DNA of 64,000 nucleotides from Chalciporus piperatus (taxonomy: Eukaryota > Basidiomycota > Agaricomycetes > Boletales > Boletaceae), in NCBI GenBank assembly GCA_038093975.1, contig JBBPTG010000022.1, forward strand, positions 181,017-245,016, in the 5' to 3' direction. How positions within the stretch are numbered: the stretch's first letter is position 1; the number at the start of each line of letters is the position of its first letter. The translations under genes were made by a program, and so were the position numbers. This document shows, in pieces, positions 35,548-48,981 of the stretch. Under the pieces are notes generated by a model. That model searched no databases, was not told where the DNA came from, and saw only the letters and a program-made list of their open reading frames with translations.

Positions 35548-36835
35548 ATGGAATCGCTGATGCGATAACTAAGGACGAACAACCCCGAAAGCCTATATCT
35601 CCGGCGAATCGGCGTTGCCTCTCAAGCCCTTCTTGAGACGCTTAACAGTGCATCCGTCCTTGGGAATCGACTCATCCAGTGGGTACGTGGAAGAGCTAGT
35701 AGTCGGATCGGCGCCCAAACGACTCGGAGGACTGGCTGGGACTTGAACTCGGACTCGGAGTGCAGAATTTGTTTCGTCCAGCCATGTCTCCGCCGATGAA
35801 AACGAGGATCAACGAGGCGCGTATTTGATCCTTTTGAAGCGCAAGGATTGTTTTCATTTCTTGACTGAACCGCGTGTTCGGTGAGTTTCGCTCGGACTCG
35901 GAGTTTTGTCGCGAGGATGATAAAGCCGGGGACAAGGGTTTGGTGTAGGAATCGGGAATAGGATGTTCACCAGCAACCAGGAGCAGTTCGGGCTAGTCCT
36001 GGGGCTGAATAAGTGGAGGGTGCTCTCTGGAGAGAAGATCAGCAAAGGATCGAGTAAGCATCAAGATATCGTGATGGCACGGACAGATCTTACATGCCTG
36101 CCTCTACAGTGCTATGAACCGAACCAGGCAACGAACGGATGGCTGGCAGCGGCCAGAGGATGCGTGGAATCGATCGTATGTATTCCTGAACTTCAGGTAG
36201 ATACTCTCTTAATCTTACTGATGAAAAGTATTGCAATGGCTCGATGGTCTGAATTGCAGGGAAAACCGAGAAAACACCCACGATCTCCGCCAGCCGAATA
36301 TCCGTACGTGGTTATTGAAAATGGGTGCTTACAAGACCTGGAGAGATGGAGAGAAATCATTTCTGTGGCTTAATGGGAAACGTAAGCTTGCGAATGTATT
36401 CCACTTTATTCAGTTACCGACGACTATCATCCCAGCGGATTCTGGAAAATCGGTAATGGCGTACGTGAATCGCGGGCAATATTCGGCTCATGCTAACCTT
36501 GATCGAAGCGCGGCCGTGATCGAGGACCTCAAGAGTACGCTACAAGAAGACGAAACCCTGGTATACTTCTTTTGCGATTTTCGAAATGAGCGGTCTACGA
36601 GCGCTGCGTGAACGATGCGTTCGCTGCTTTGGCCCCACGTTGCATCAAGAAGTGGGTACATCCGTGTTGTGGAGTACCTGCGCTCTCTTGGATTTGAACG
36701 GAGCACCTATCGTTCGGGTTCATCTAGGCAAGGCGGCTAATGCACACGCCTTGTCCTCTGAAGGGAACAATGCGCTACATATTGCCATCCGGGGGACACT
36801 GGCACCTCTGACTCGGGTCTAGAGACTGTAAGATC
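35548..36835 (+). pseudogene. NACHT-ankyrin gene, copy A, internally deleted pseudogene
   Basis: Colinear with the intact NACHT-ankyrin gene at 39367-44725 but broken. After ATG a deletion brings a stop at codon 7. The P-loop exon reads GKPDSGKS instead of GKPGAGKS. At about 36625 the sequence jumps from the start of the NACHT domain (copy B near 40548) straight to an ankyrin repeat (copy B near 43090), so about 2.5 kb are missing. A second gap of about 50 bp follows. The remnant ends at 36835, and the next 130 bp match the 3' flank of the intact copy (44793-44940). Confidence 0.88.
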
Positions 36836-37349
36836 CATCCGTCCCCTTTTGAATGAAAGTCTTGAGAGTGGATTTCGTTCTCTGCACAACTGCTTCAGAT
36901 GTTATACTTCCTTTGTCTGTTCCCCAAGTTGGTATCATTGATGTACCTTTCCCTGTATCAGACTTTCCATATGTTCCTGGACTCCGTAAGAGCGTCACGG
37001 TACATATTCTTGATTCTTTGTACAATCAAGTCCACATATTTGAATTTGCGACCCACATTGGGTGTTGAAAGGTTGATGCATGATGCATGACGAGTCGCTA
37101 ACGCGATGCAACTAAGGTGTGATTTCAATGCTCACGACTAGGCTTGACCACTTGTTCCCAGTTCCATTACTATCAAAACAGGTGGTATACGTTATGAATC
37201 ACACCAGTTATCAAGTACATCAGGTGCGGGTCAACCTTGGTAGCTACGGGGATGAAGAGGATATGTTGTACAACACTAGTTGTAGGTGAGCGATGCAATT
37301 CCCCATGTAAAAGGGAAGCACTCACCTGGCATTCCGCGTGAGTACTTGG
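36836..37349. repeat. Inter-unit spacer with duplicated flanks
   Basis: 36840-36970 repeats the 3' flank of the intact NLR gene (TTTTGAATG...AGTCTTGAGAG, ATGTACCTTTCCCTGTATCA). 37145-37340 repeats the 3' flank of deaminase copy A. The junction of unit 1 and unit 2 lies between them, near 37040-37140. No gene. Confidence 0.75.
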
Positions 37350-38968
37350 TCACTCCGACCAAGTTGGCCCAAAGTCGTCATCATCGTCGATGTCAGTGGG
37401 ACTGCGGGGTTGCGCAGTCCTCGAGCCACCGCTAGTGTCAGATCCCCCACTGTTGCTTCGTTTCCGCCGAGCCTGTTCAAGCATAACCCTGAGATCTTCC
37501 CCCACCTTCGCTCGGATGATCTGAACGACTTGAGTTCCTCGCGGATCATCCGGAACAAGCCATCCCGCAAAGGATTTGTTCGAACACCCCGAGACTACCC
37601 ATCGTGCGGATCCCCGATCGCTATTGACTCGATCAAGATATTCGCTGCACGGATAGCACGACAGCTTGCTGACACCGACCATGTTCCTTATAATATTGAT
37701 GTTCTCCCGTTCCAAGTAGTTGACGAGCTGAATCTCGCAGTGAAGTCGAACCTCGACTTTCTCCTGCCAGAGATCCTTGACGCCTTCCATGAAGTCTGCG
37801 TCATCGAGGAGTTCGTCGGAGACCTTGTGGTGCTCTAACAGCTGTCGAAAACGTGGAAGCGGAGGACCTGGCCATTTATACGGTGGCCACTGGTAGGCGT
37901 CCCATTGATAAACATTGGGTAAAGCCGTATGATCGTCGCCAACCCATACAATATTGAAACCCTCTCCGTTAGCGAGGAAGCTCGGAAGTTTGTCCCCAAG
38001 AACTTTTTGGAACATCGGGAATGCGTCCGACTGCAGCAAGGCTGCATCGACGACATAGTGCGCGACGCGCCACAGCCTGCGCTTGAGCTTCCGAAGCCAA
38101 AACACTTCCTCCATGGTGAAGTCTTCCGTGGGCTTGGTGATAGCCTTGAAGAAGTTGGCGCTTGCCACCCGCTTCGCTAAGACTGCAAAAGACAGGGCCT
38201 CGAGTGCACGGCTCTCCGGTTTAAAGACGAACTTTTCAGGTTTTTTTGTCTTTTTTTTGATACTGGAGAGAAGTTGAATGAAGAGGAAAATGAGGGTTGC
38301 GCGTCCGTCGGGATCGGATTTGGGACGGGCTGGATGGTTTTGGAAGGACTTATGAGCGAAATTGACCAAGACTTTGTCTTCAACCACCGGAGTGTTAGAC
38401 TGAGTTGGCCTGGTGACTAGGGCGGAAAATCGAGCCCCGACGTCGTGGGGTGAAGTATCCGTTGCGGATAGCCGTTTCATGTCCTTTATCATGTCCAGCT
38501 TCTTGATGAACCTCTCCGACGTGAACTCCATAACACATTGGAGGAGAGGGTTCTTCGACCTTGGGTCATTACGCATGAATTTATCCATGCTAACGCGAAG
38601 CTGCTGCAGGAATTGATCCCCAAAAGCTTTGTCTTCAGCTGTTGGTCGCCCGCGATTCGCTGCGAGATACAGAGTGACGGAACCATGCGTGGTGGCGAGA
38701 GCTGCGGCGACAGTATCGCCCCTGTCCTCCCGCACGAAAGCGGTGGAAATCCAGTCAAGCAGGCGCTGAATCTTCTTGTCGTTGCTCTCCGGGAACCCCA
38801 TAGACAACTCATGAGCGGGGAGGGGATCCTTCCGAGTGTGCATGAATTGCAGGAAGGCGAGGTTTCCCATGGTATCCATTTGTTGGTCCTGCCAGTGTTC
38901 ACAGATGTCAGTTGATCCGTTCGGGATGATGGGGCAGACACCAATCGTCTACGCACCGACCATGGCAT
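37350..38968 (-). CDS. OTT_1508-like nucleic-acid deaminase, copy B (intact)
   Basis: Paralogue of copy A. Exon 1 (38968-38957, MPWS) and exon 2 (38888-37350) give 516 aa. An in-frame stop lies upstream of the ATG, so this start is well placed. The zinc/catalytic motifs are VRLHCEIQLVNYLE and VGVSKLSCYPCSEYL. Shared with copy A are the N-terminal block MGNLAFLQFMHTRKDPL, the central WLRKLKRRLWRVAHYV, the segment GFNIVWVGDDHTALP and the low-complexity tail SNSGGSDTSGGSR; this copy then ends in an acidic tail (DIDDDDDFGP). It is head to head with the NACHT-ankyrin gene, start codons about 400 bp apart, which suggests co-regulation. Family experience says nucleic acid or nucleotide deamination; the target is unknown. 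Confidence 0.85.
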
Positions 38969-39366
38969 GGTGATAGTGGTGGACGATGGGGATTCCTTGC
39001 CAGTAAGTCGTCCCGTCAGCTACGTTGAGATCATCTCATGGCATTATCTTGGACACGTACCGCTGTATGCATTCTATAGATTTAGTTGATATAGTAGGTA
39101 AATCGATCTGGTTATCAAGACATTGGAGGGCTTCGAGGGTTCGACGCGATGCTGATCATGGCTGTCAAGTTCAGGACACGGCGGTCCCACGACCTGATCA
39201 CAGCCTTCTACTTCAAGTTCTTGGCACAACTGGTTTTGATGAGCTCTTCGATTTCCCTGGGACGGGGGAGACTATTAGTTTGCTAGTATCTCCAAGCGCT
39301 GGTTGCACAGCCCGAAGACTTCCCCGCCAACGAGGTTGGGCACGAGAAAATACCTCGCGAACCACC
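38969..39366. promoter_or_regulatory. Divergent promoter region of deaminase B and NACHT-ankyrin gene
   Basis: 398 bp between the two start codons. It is partly conserved in unit 1 and unit 3 (ACCGCTGTATGCATTC, ACATTGGAGGGCTTCGAGGG), so both promoters duplicated with the genes. It contains a tRNA-Glu fragment at 39155-39204. Confidence 0.6.
39155..39204 (+). pseudogene. tRNA-Glu fragment (anticodon arm and intron)
   Basis: CATGGCTGTC...TTCAGGACACGG...CACGACCTGATCACAGC matches positions 46329-46370 of the intact tRNA-Glu gene, with two small insertions. The acceptor and T arms are missing, so it cannot make a tRNA. Confidence 0.75.
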
Positions 39367-42300
39367 ATGGAATCACTGCAGAAGACACTCATCAGTATTG
39401 CATCTGTATCACAGGGAGTCGCTAATGCGATAGCTAAACACGCTGGGACGAACAGCCCCGAAACTCTACAGCTCCAGCGAATCGTTGTTGCCTCCCAAGC
39501 CCTTCTCGAAACACTCAACAGAGCATCCGTCTTCGGGGAATCTATCCTCGATGATCGACTCGTCCACTGGTTATCGACCAAAGAACCTGGAATGTGTTTG
39601 GAGACGTTGCTTCGAATGGAAGAGCTAGTCGGATTAACGCCCAAACGGGGGGTGGTGGAACTTGGACTCGGAGTGCAGAGTTTGTTTCGTGCAGCCATGT
39701 CTCCGCCGATGAAAACGAAGATCAATGAGGCGTATTTGATCTTTTTGAAGCGCAGGGATTGTTTTCATTTCTTGACTGAACCGCGTATTTGGTGAGTTTC
39801 ACTCGACTCGGGGTTTAGTCACGAGGGTCTGACGGCGAGGGTTTGATGTAGGAATCGGGAACAGGGAGTTCACCAACAACCAGGAGCCGGGCGGGCTAGT
39901 CCTGGGACTGAAGGAGAAGTGGGGGGTGCTCCCTGGCGAGAGAATCAACGAAAGGTCGACTCCGTCGAGTAAGCATCGAGATATCGTGATGACACAAACG
40001 AGATCTTATGAGCCTACCTCGACAGTGCTATGAACCGAACCAGGCAAAAGACGCGTGGGATTGATCGTATGTACATCTCAAGTTGATACTCTCTTAATCT
40101 TACTGACGATCGCCTTCGACAGTACAGAAAATGGAATCGTCATTGCAATGGCTCGATGGACTAAACTGCAGGGAAAAACAAGAAAATACCCATGATCTCC
40201 GCCAGCCGGATACCTGTACGTGGTTATTGAAAATGCGTGCTTACAAGACCTGGAGAGACGGAGAGAGATCGTTTCTGTGGCTTAATGGGAAACGTAGGTT
40301 TGGGAATGTATTTCAGTTTATTCAGTTACTGACGACTATCATCTCAGCGGGTGCTGGAAAATCGGTAATGGCGTACGTGTGGATCGCGGACATCACTCGG
40401 CTCATGCTAACCTTGGTCCAAGCGCCGCCGTGATGGAGGACCTCAAGAGCTCGCTACAAGAAGACGAGACCCTGGCATATTTCTTCTGCGATTTCCGAAA
40501 CGAGCGGTCCACGAGCGCTGCGGGAGCGATGCGTTCGCTGCTTTGGCAACTGCTGAAACAGCTTCATGGCCAGAACGTTTATCCCAGAGAACTACTCGAC
40601 AATCTTGTTGAGGAGAAGGACGGAGGCGCTTCAACCCTTACCAATGCCAAACGCCTCGCTCGTCATGTATCTCGCGCCATCAAGCAATTCCCCCGATCCC
40701 CTATTGTCGTTATAGACGCCCTTGATGAATGCGAAAAGGTCGAGGAACTTCTCAACGCGCTCGCCGAGCTACGAAATGACAGGATTCGACTCTTCGTCAC
40801 GAGCCGACCATTGGAGGTCATCAAAGACAGCTTCTCGAAGCTTCCTTTGATCTCCATGGACGACATGAAATACGAGCTGTTGTCCGATATAAGGCTGCAC
40901 GTCACTAGAGAACTGGACTCTCACCGACGGCTGAGAAATATGGATTCCAGCTTCAAGGACGTGATCCGGAACAAACTTTGCGATAGGGCTGATGGAATGT
41001 GAGTGATATGTCACTTTATCATCGATGTCACCCTCCTCACCACTTTGCTATAGGTTCCGTTGGGTTCAGTGTCAGATCGAAACCTTGAAAGCCTGTGCGA
41101 CAGTGTCAAACGTTCGGAAAGCAATGGATAGTCTCCCATATGGGCTCGAGGAAACGTACACGAGGATTCTTCGCGCAATTGACAAGGAGAGTTCGGAAGG
41201 AAGATTGGCGTTACGTGCCTTGGTCTGGCTTGTTGCTGCCCTCCGACCCCTCAAATTGAAGGAGATCGTTGAGGGTCTCACGATCAATCTTCAGCAACGA
41301 ACGCTGGACCGCGAAATCGGCCCCATGCATGGACCTGTCTTGTTGGATGCGTTGGGCAGTCTTGTGACACACGACGAAGAGACGGACATCGTGATACTCT
41401 CCCATTTCAGTGTCAAGGTAAATTTCAGTGCTTTCTTTGCTTGCATTTGGGGGTTAACGACTCATTGGCGATGTAGGAGTACCTTATCGGAGCAACCACC
41501 CGCACGGAGATGCCCACATATCATATCAACCCTGAACATGCTCATGGACAACTGGCCCAGTTCTGCATGTGTTATATCAGCGTCTGCCTTAGATCAATGG
41601 AGCACTCCACTGGTGGAAAGGCACGTCATATCCGACCTTCCCATTCCAACAACGCAGTAGTGTCACATCCCCTCCGCCATTACTGGATGTCACTCTCCCA
41701 ATCGTGGCCACTTCTCCCTTACGTTTTCCTCTACGGTTTCCAGCATCTCACGCACGTTGGGCGGGGGCAAATTGTCGTGGTGTCAGCCATCACCTCTTTG
41801 GCCGCAGATGTGCAAGCAAACCTCTTGGAGTGGGAACGTCTGTACACAGAGCGAAGTCATCACGTGACTCTGTTGCATCGTCATCATCCTCCCGATTGGC
41901 CAATTGCACGAGATGACTTCGTGCCCTACGTCCTTGTTTGCTTTGCTTCAGAGCCTCTCTTACGCACCTCCTTTACCCGCATTTCCTTCAAGTCCAGGGA
42001 TGGTACGAACCCACTTGTCTGGGCTGCGTACTTGGGCAAGGTCGAGCATTCCAAGGCTTTGTTTTCGCGAGGCGCGAAATTGAGCCATACGGCTCGGTAT
42101 CCCGACTCATTCCGAGTCAAAAGTCACGCCCTGCCACTTGAGGCTGCTGTTCTTTCCCAGAACAGTGTCCTCGTCGATTTCTTCCTGGATCAAGGAAGCC
42201 CTATACCCCAAACATTATTTAAGGATATCGTTATTGATCACGATCACCCTCAGTACCATGGTTATATTGTCACCAGGCTGATACAGACGGATGAGTTCGT

Positions 42301-44725
42301 GGAATGGGCAACTAACGTCCCAAGGGAAGATTTACTTCGAGGCGCACTCCGATATTACCACGCAGTGGAATTGTGGATCCCAACCGGGGAGGAGATGGTC
42401 ACCAGGAGAAGGAGGTTGACGCAGATTGGCTGTGACCTGTCTGCTCACGACTCGCTCAAGGAAAGACATCTCCGCAAATCCGCTTCTGTAGGACATGTTT
42501 CCGAAGTTGAAAACATGCTTTCCCAGATACACGCGCCACTGCCCCATGATATCATTCTTGATGCATCACATAGTGCACAATCTAATCCAGAAATCATACG
42601 CCTCGTCCTCCGCAAAGGATGCGATCCTTTCGCTACTTCAACCGATGAAAACACTGCATTTCATATTGTCATTGGCTCTTGCGTCTCGGAAGACGACTGT
42701 CTCGAGAGCATCGAAATCCTCATCGATGCAGGTTGCGACCCCTCCGTACCCAATTTAGCCGATATAACACCTGTTCACACCGCCGCTCGGCGCGGATACA
42801 TATCTGTTGTCGAGCGCTTACTCTGTCTGGGTGCATTGTTACCATCAAATGTTTTGCTCGCCGCGGCGGCGGCCCCATGGCCCGCAAAAAGGGCACCGAC
42901 GATCCTTTTGTTGTGTCGGATGGGGGCTGATATTCACGCAGTTGCACCCAATGGTGACACTGTCCTTCACCTTGCCTTGGAGCATTTGGGAGAAGGCTTC
43001 GAAGCCGACTGTCTGGAGAGCGCCCAATTCCTCATTGAATCTGGGTGTAGCCCTCTTGCATCCAATTCTTTGCGCGAAACTCCCCTTCACGTTGCAGCAA
43101 GAAGTGGGTACATCCTGGTTGTGGAGTACCTGCTCTCTCTTGGTATTCCATTACCTTCTCACGTCTTGCTCGCTGCGTCCCGCATTCGGCACTCGAACGG
43201 AGTACCTATGATTCGGTTTCTTCTAGGCAAGGGGGCCGATGTGCACGTCTCGTCCTCTGAAGGGGACAATGCGCTACATATTGCCATCCCGGGGACCACT
43301 GCCACCTCCGAGTCGGGTCTAGAGATTGTGAGAACACTCATCCGTGCTGGCTGCGACCCCTGCATGCGCAATTCTGCTGGGGAAACACCATTTCACCTTG
43401 CAGCTCGATATGGGTGCATTGGTATCATGGAGTATCTCCTTTCGCGAGGCACCCCCTTCCCTTCGGATATCATTTTTACTGTTAATCACTCCAGGTCTTC
43501 AGAACTTGAACTACCCACCTTGCGCTTCCTTATTGAGAGGGGTGCTGACGTACGGGCTGTCTCAGCCAACGGAGACACAGTACTCCATCTCGTGGCAAGA
43601 TGCGGTTCTATGGAGCTGGCTCGACTTCTCATTGAGGGTGGTTGCAGTCATCATACGCTCAACTCATCACGCGAGACACCCTTGCACATTGCTGCACTCT
43701 ACGGACACATTTCCATGGTCGAATATTTGGTTTCACTTGATGCAACAATTCCTCCTGATATATTACTTGCTGCATCAGGTCGATCCTCCAGGTTAGACTT
43801 ACCGAAAGCGCCAGTGATCAATTTTTTCCTTGACAAGGGAGCTGGCATAGATGTTGCCACAGCCGATGGGAAGACTCCATTGCATTGCCTGCTCAACTCC
43901 CAATTGTGGATATCTCCCTCTATGATCGAGGACGATGATGTGGAAAGCATTAAAATCCTTTATAATGCTGGATGCAAACTGGATGACCGGGATGCAGATG
44001 GAAGGACATTGATGCAAGCTGTGGTGCGATGCAGTCACATTCCCGTCATGGAGTATCTTCTATCTCAAGATGTACCACTTCCCCCCGATATTTTGCTTGC
44101 TTTCGGGTCAGGAGCATTCCCAACTCGGGGCCTAGCAGCAACGGTTCGATTCCTCATCAGCAAGGGTGCTGATGTGCATGCTGCTGCACGCAACGGGGAT
44201 ACTGTGCTCCACCTAGTTCTTGCGAGTGCGGCCTCTTGGGACGATTACCTGGAGTGTGCAACGCTCCTTGTCAACTTAGGATGCAAGCCTTCTGTATGCA
44301 ATCTGGCTGGCGAGACACCCCTTCATGTGGCAACACGGAATTGTCCACTCTCTGTTGTCAAGTATCTACTCTTGCAATGCGCATCCCTCCCCTCGAACAT
44401 CTTACTTTCCGCCGGGCGAGCCGGGGATACAAGGCCGGAGATGTTTCGGTTCCTGATTCGCGAGGGAGCCGATGTGCATGCCACTGTTACATCCGATGGG
44501 AATACCCCACTCCATCTCGTTTTATTGCTCGACTTCAAGCAGGAGTATCAGGCTATCCGGCGGTGGGAGGTCGTTCAGATCTTGCTCAAGTCGGGCTGTG
44601 ACCCCTCAGCAATGAATATGGAGGGACAGACATCCTTTGATCTCGCAGAAGCGAAGGGCCCTTGCTTCAAGCAGAATTTCCTGCGCTTAGTGGACTCTTG
44701 CCGCATCTCCACCGACGGCCGGTGA
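39367..44725 (+). CDS. NACHT-ankyrin NLR-like receptor
   Basis: STAND NTPase of the fungal NLR type, usually a sensor of non-self or danger. Eight exons (39367-39791, 39852-39968, 40026-40066, 40123-40293, 40348-40372, 40423-40998, 41054-41417, 41477-44725) join in frame to 1655 aa. The N-terminal 180 residues are helical and have no nameable effector domain. NACHT: TCTWLLKMRAYKTW, Walker A LWLNGKPGAGKSVMA (split by an intron at the loop), YFFCDFRNERSTSA, Walker B IVVIDALDECEK, sensor RLFVTSRPLE, then DGMFRWVQCQIETLK and SLPYGLEETYTRIL. From residue about 890 to the end come ankyrin-type repeats in a composite ~103-aa period, seven copies. The gene is divergent from deaminase B. Confidence 0.92.
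42430..44640 (+). repeat. Seven composite ankyrin units of about 103 aa
   Basis: Each unit reads roughly ETPLHVAAR-GYI-VVEYLLS-G-LPS-ILLAA, a spacer of 8-15 aa, a second helix pair RFLL-KGADVHA---NGDTVLHL, then ESA-LI-SGCDPS-N. The units are divergent from each other, so they are not a very recent amplification. Confidence 0.85.
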
Positions 44726-44937
44726 AATCCTCAATCATGGTATGAAGTGGTCAGTCTGTTGGTTGGAAAATTATTGATGATTATCTACACAGGCGCCCTT
44801 TTGAATGGAAGTCTTGAGAGCGGTTTTCGTTTTCCGCACAACCGCACCAGATGTTATATTTCCTTTGTCTGTTCAACTTATACACACCAAGTTGCTATGT
44901 TCCATTGATGTACCTTTCCCTGTATCATACTATCCAT

Positions 44938-45975
44938 AAGGAACAAGCCATGGAGCATAGAATTTGTGCGAACACCCCGAGACTACCCACTCGTCGGATG
45001 CCCGATCGTTATTGACTTGACCAAGATATTCGCTGCACGGATAACACATTAACTTGCTCCAGGTTCTCCATAACAATGATCTTCTCCCGTTCCAAGCAGT
45101 TGACGAGCTAAATCTCGCAGTGAAAGAGAGGTTTGACTGTCAGAGACCCTTGATGCCTTCCATGAAGTCTGCGTCATCGAGGAGTTCGTCAGAGACCTTG
45201 TGGTGCTTCAACAGCTATTGAAAACGTGGAAGCGGAGGGCCTGGCCATTGATGTGCCGGCCACTGGTAGGCGTCCCATTGATAAACCTTGGGTAAGGCCG
45301 CAGAATGATCGCCAACCCACACAATATTGAAATCTTCTCCGTTATCGAGAAGAAGTTCGGAAGTTTGTCCCCAAGAAGTCTTTCGAACATCGGGAATGCG
45401 ACCGACTGCAGCAAGTGTCCATCGTGAACATAGTGCGCCACGCGCCACAGCCTGCGCTTGAGCTTCCGAAGCCAAAGCACTTGCTCCGTGGTGAAGCATG
45501 CCGGGGCTGTGTGCTCGCCGATATCCCGGAAGAACTTGGTCCTTGCCACCCTCGCGATGACTGAAAAGCGAAGGGCCACCGATGCGTTGCTCGTCCCTAA
45601 GATCCACGCTGTCGATCTTTTTTTCTTTCTTCTGATACTGGAGAGAAGTTAGTTGAAGAGGAAAATGAGGGTAGCGCTGCCATTGGGATCGGTAACAGGA
45701 ATGGCCTTGTCGCCCCGGAACATTGCGAGAGTGTCTGCGTGCAAGTCTTTGTCTTCCTTCACCGCAAAGGAAGACCCGGCGCGCACGTTCTCGTCGTTGC
45801 TCTCCGGGAACCGAGGGGATCCTTCCAAGTGTGCATGAATTGTAGGAAGGCGAGGTTTCCCATGGTATCCATTTGTCGGTCCTGCCAGTGTTCAGATACG
45901 TCAGTTGATCCGTTCGGGATGACGGGGCAAACACTAATCGTCTACGCACCGACCATGGCAGGGTGATGGTCACGT
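44938..45975 (-). pseudogene. OTT_1508-like deaminase, copy C, decayed remnant
   Basis: Third copy of the deaminase. The C-terminal ~50 codons are absent: homology starts at the codons for the GWLVP region. The catalytic block reads HCEI followed by a stop where copies A and B have Gln. A large deletion removes most of the N-terminal half, joining sequence after LGRIPS to the middle. Several frameshifts occur. The start codon is CTG in the position of copy B's ATG. It cannot give a functional enzyme. Confidence 0.88.
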
Positions 45976-46307
45976 TGGACGATGGGGATTCCTTGGTAAG
46001 TCGTCCCGTCAGCTACGTCGAGACCATCTCACATTATCTTGGACACGTACCGCTGTATGCATTCTGTAGTAGGTTCAGTTGATATCTGGTTATTAAGACA
46101 TTGGAGGGCTTCGAGGGTCGAAGCGATGCTTGATACAAGTTGGCGACCAGATAATTCACGCTTATTCCCCAAAACACTGCGTGTGGCAAGCCGCGACGGC
46201 CCACCACTGAAATGACTGAAAGGCTAGAGAGTTTCAGTATATACAACCACAAGGCAACACCTAGACATTTCACAACAAAGTAAGGAAAACATGTATGCTT
46301 TCAAGTC

Positions 46308-46399
46308 GGATATGGTGTAACGGCTAACATGGCTGTCTTTCAGGACACGGTCGCACGACCTGATCACAGCAGCCCCGGGTTCGACTCCCGGTATCCGAA
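46308..46399 (+). tRNA. tRNA-Glu (anticodon UUC) with 22-nt intron
   Basis: A 7-bp acceptor stem TCGGATA/TATCCGA (46308-46314 with 46392-46398). T arm CCGGG-TTCGACT-CCCGG. Anticodon stem GCTGT/ACAGC. The loop CTTTCA-C gives anticodon TTC at 46339-46341. An intron lies at 46343-46364, one base 3' of the anticodon, the standard place. The D region GGTGTAACGGCTAAC is as in other fungal Glu tRNAs. It stands at the right end of the duplicated deaminase/NLR region. Confidence 0.9.
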
Positions 46400-46680
46400 A
46401 TTCTTTTTGCATCCTCGCAAGCTCGGTCAGCCGCTTTGCTACTGCAAAACTCATTTTGGTATTGTCGTCAACGGCAGCTTAAGTTCATCACTACTGTCAA
46501 TCACCCCCGGGGGCATGGCGAAAACGCTCTGAAGCAAGTCTCTGTCGTTCCAATCCTCACTCAATATCTAGAACCTATTCGAACCATGTTCACTTTCAAC
46601 CTTTCAGTCCTTCGCACTTCACACTACGTGCTCGCTCGTGTTTGGGGAAAACGAAGGAAGTGGATATATATTGATTACAA

Positions 46681-48981
<2,301 letters not shown>

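Noticed and set aside
33395..46140. Possibility that the repeated block is an assembly duplication
   Set aside because: The copies differ by many substitutions, different deletions and different start codons, so they are real, old duplicates.
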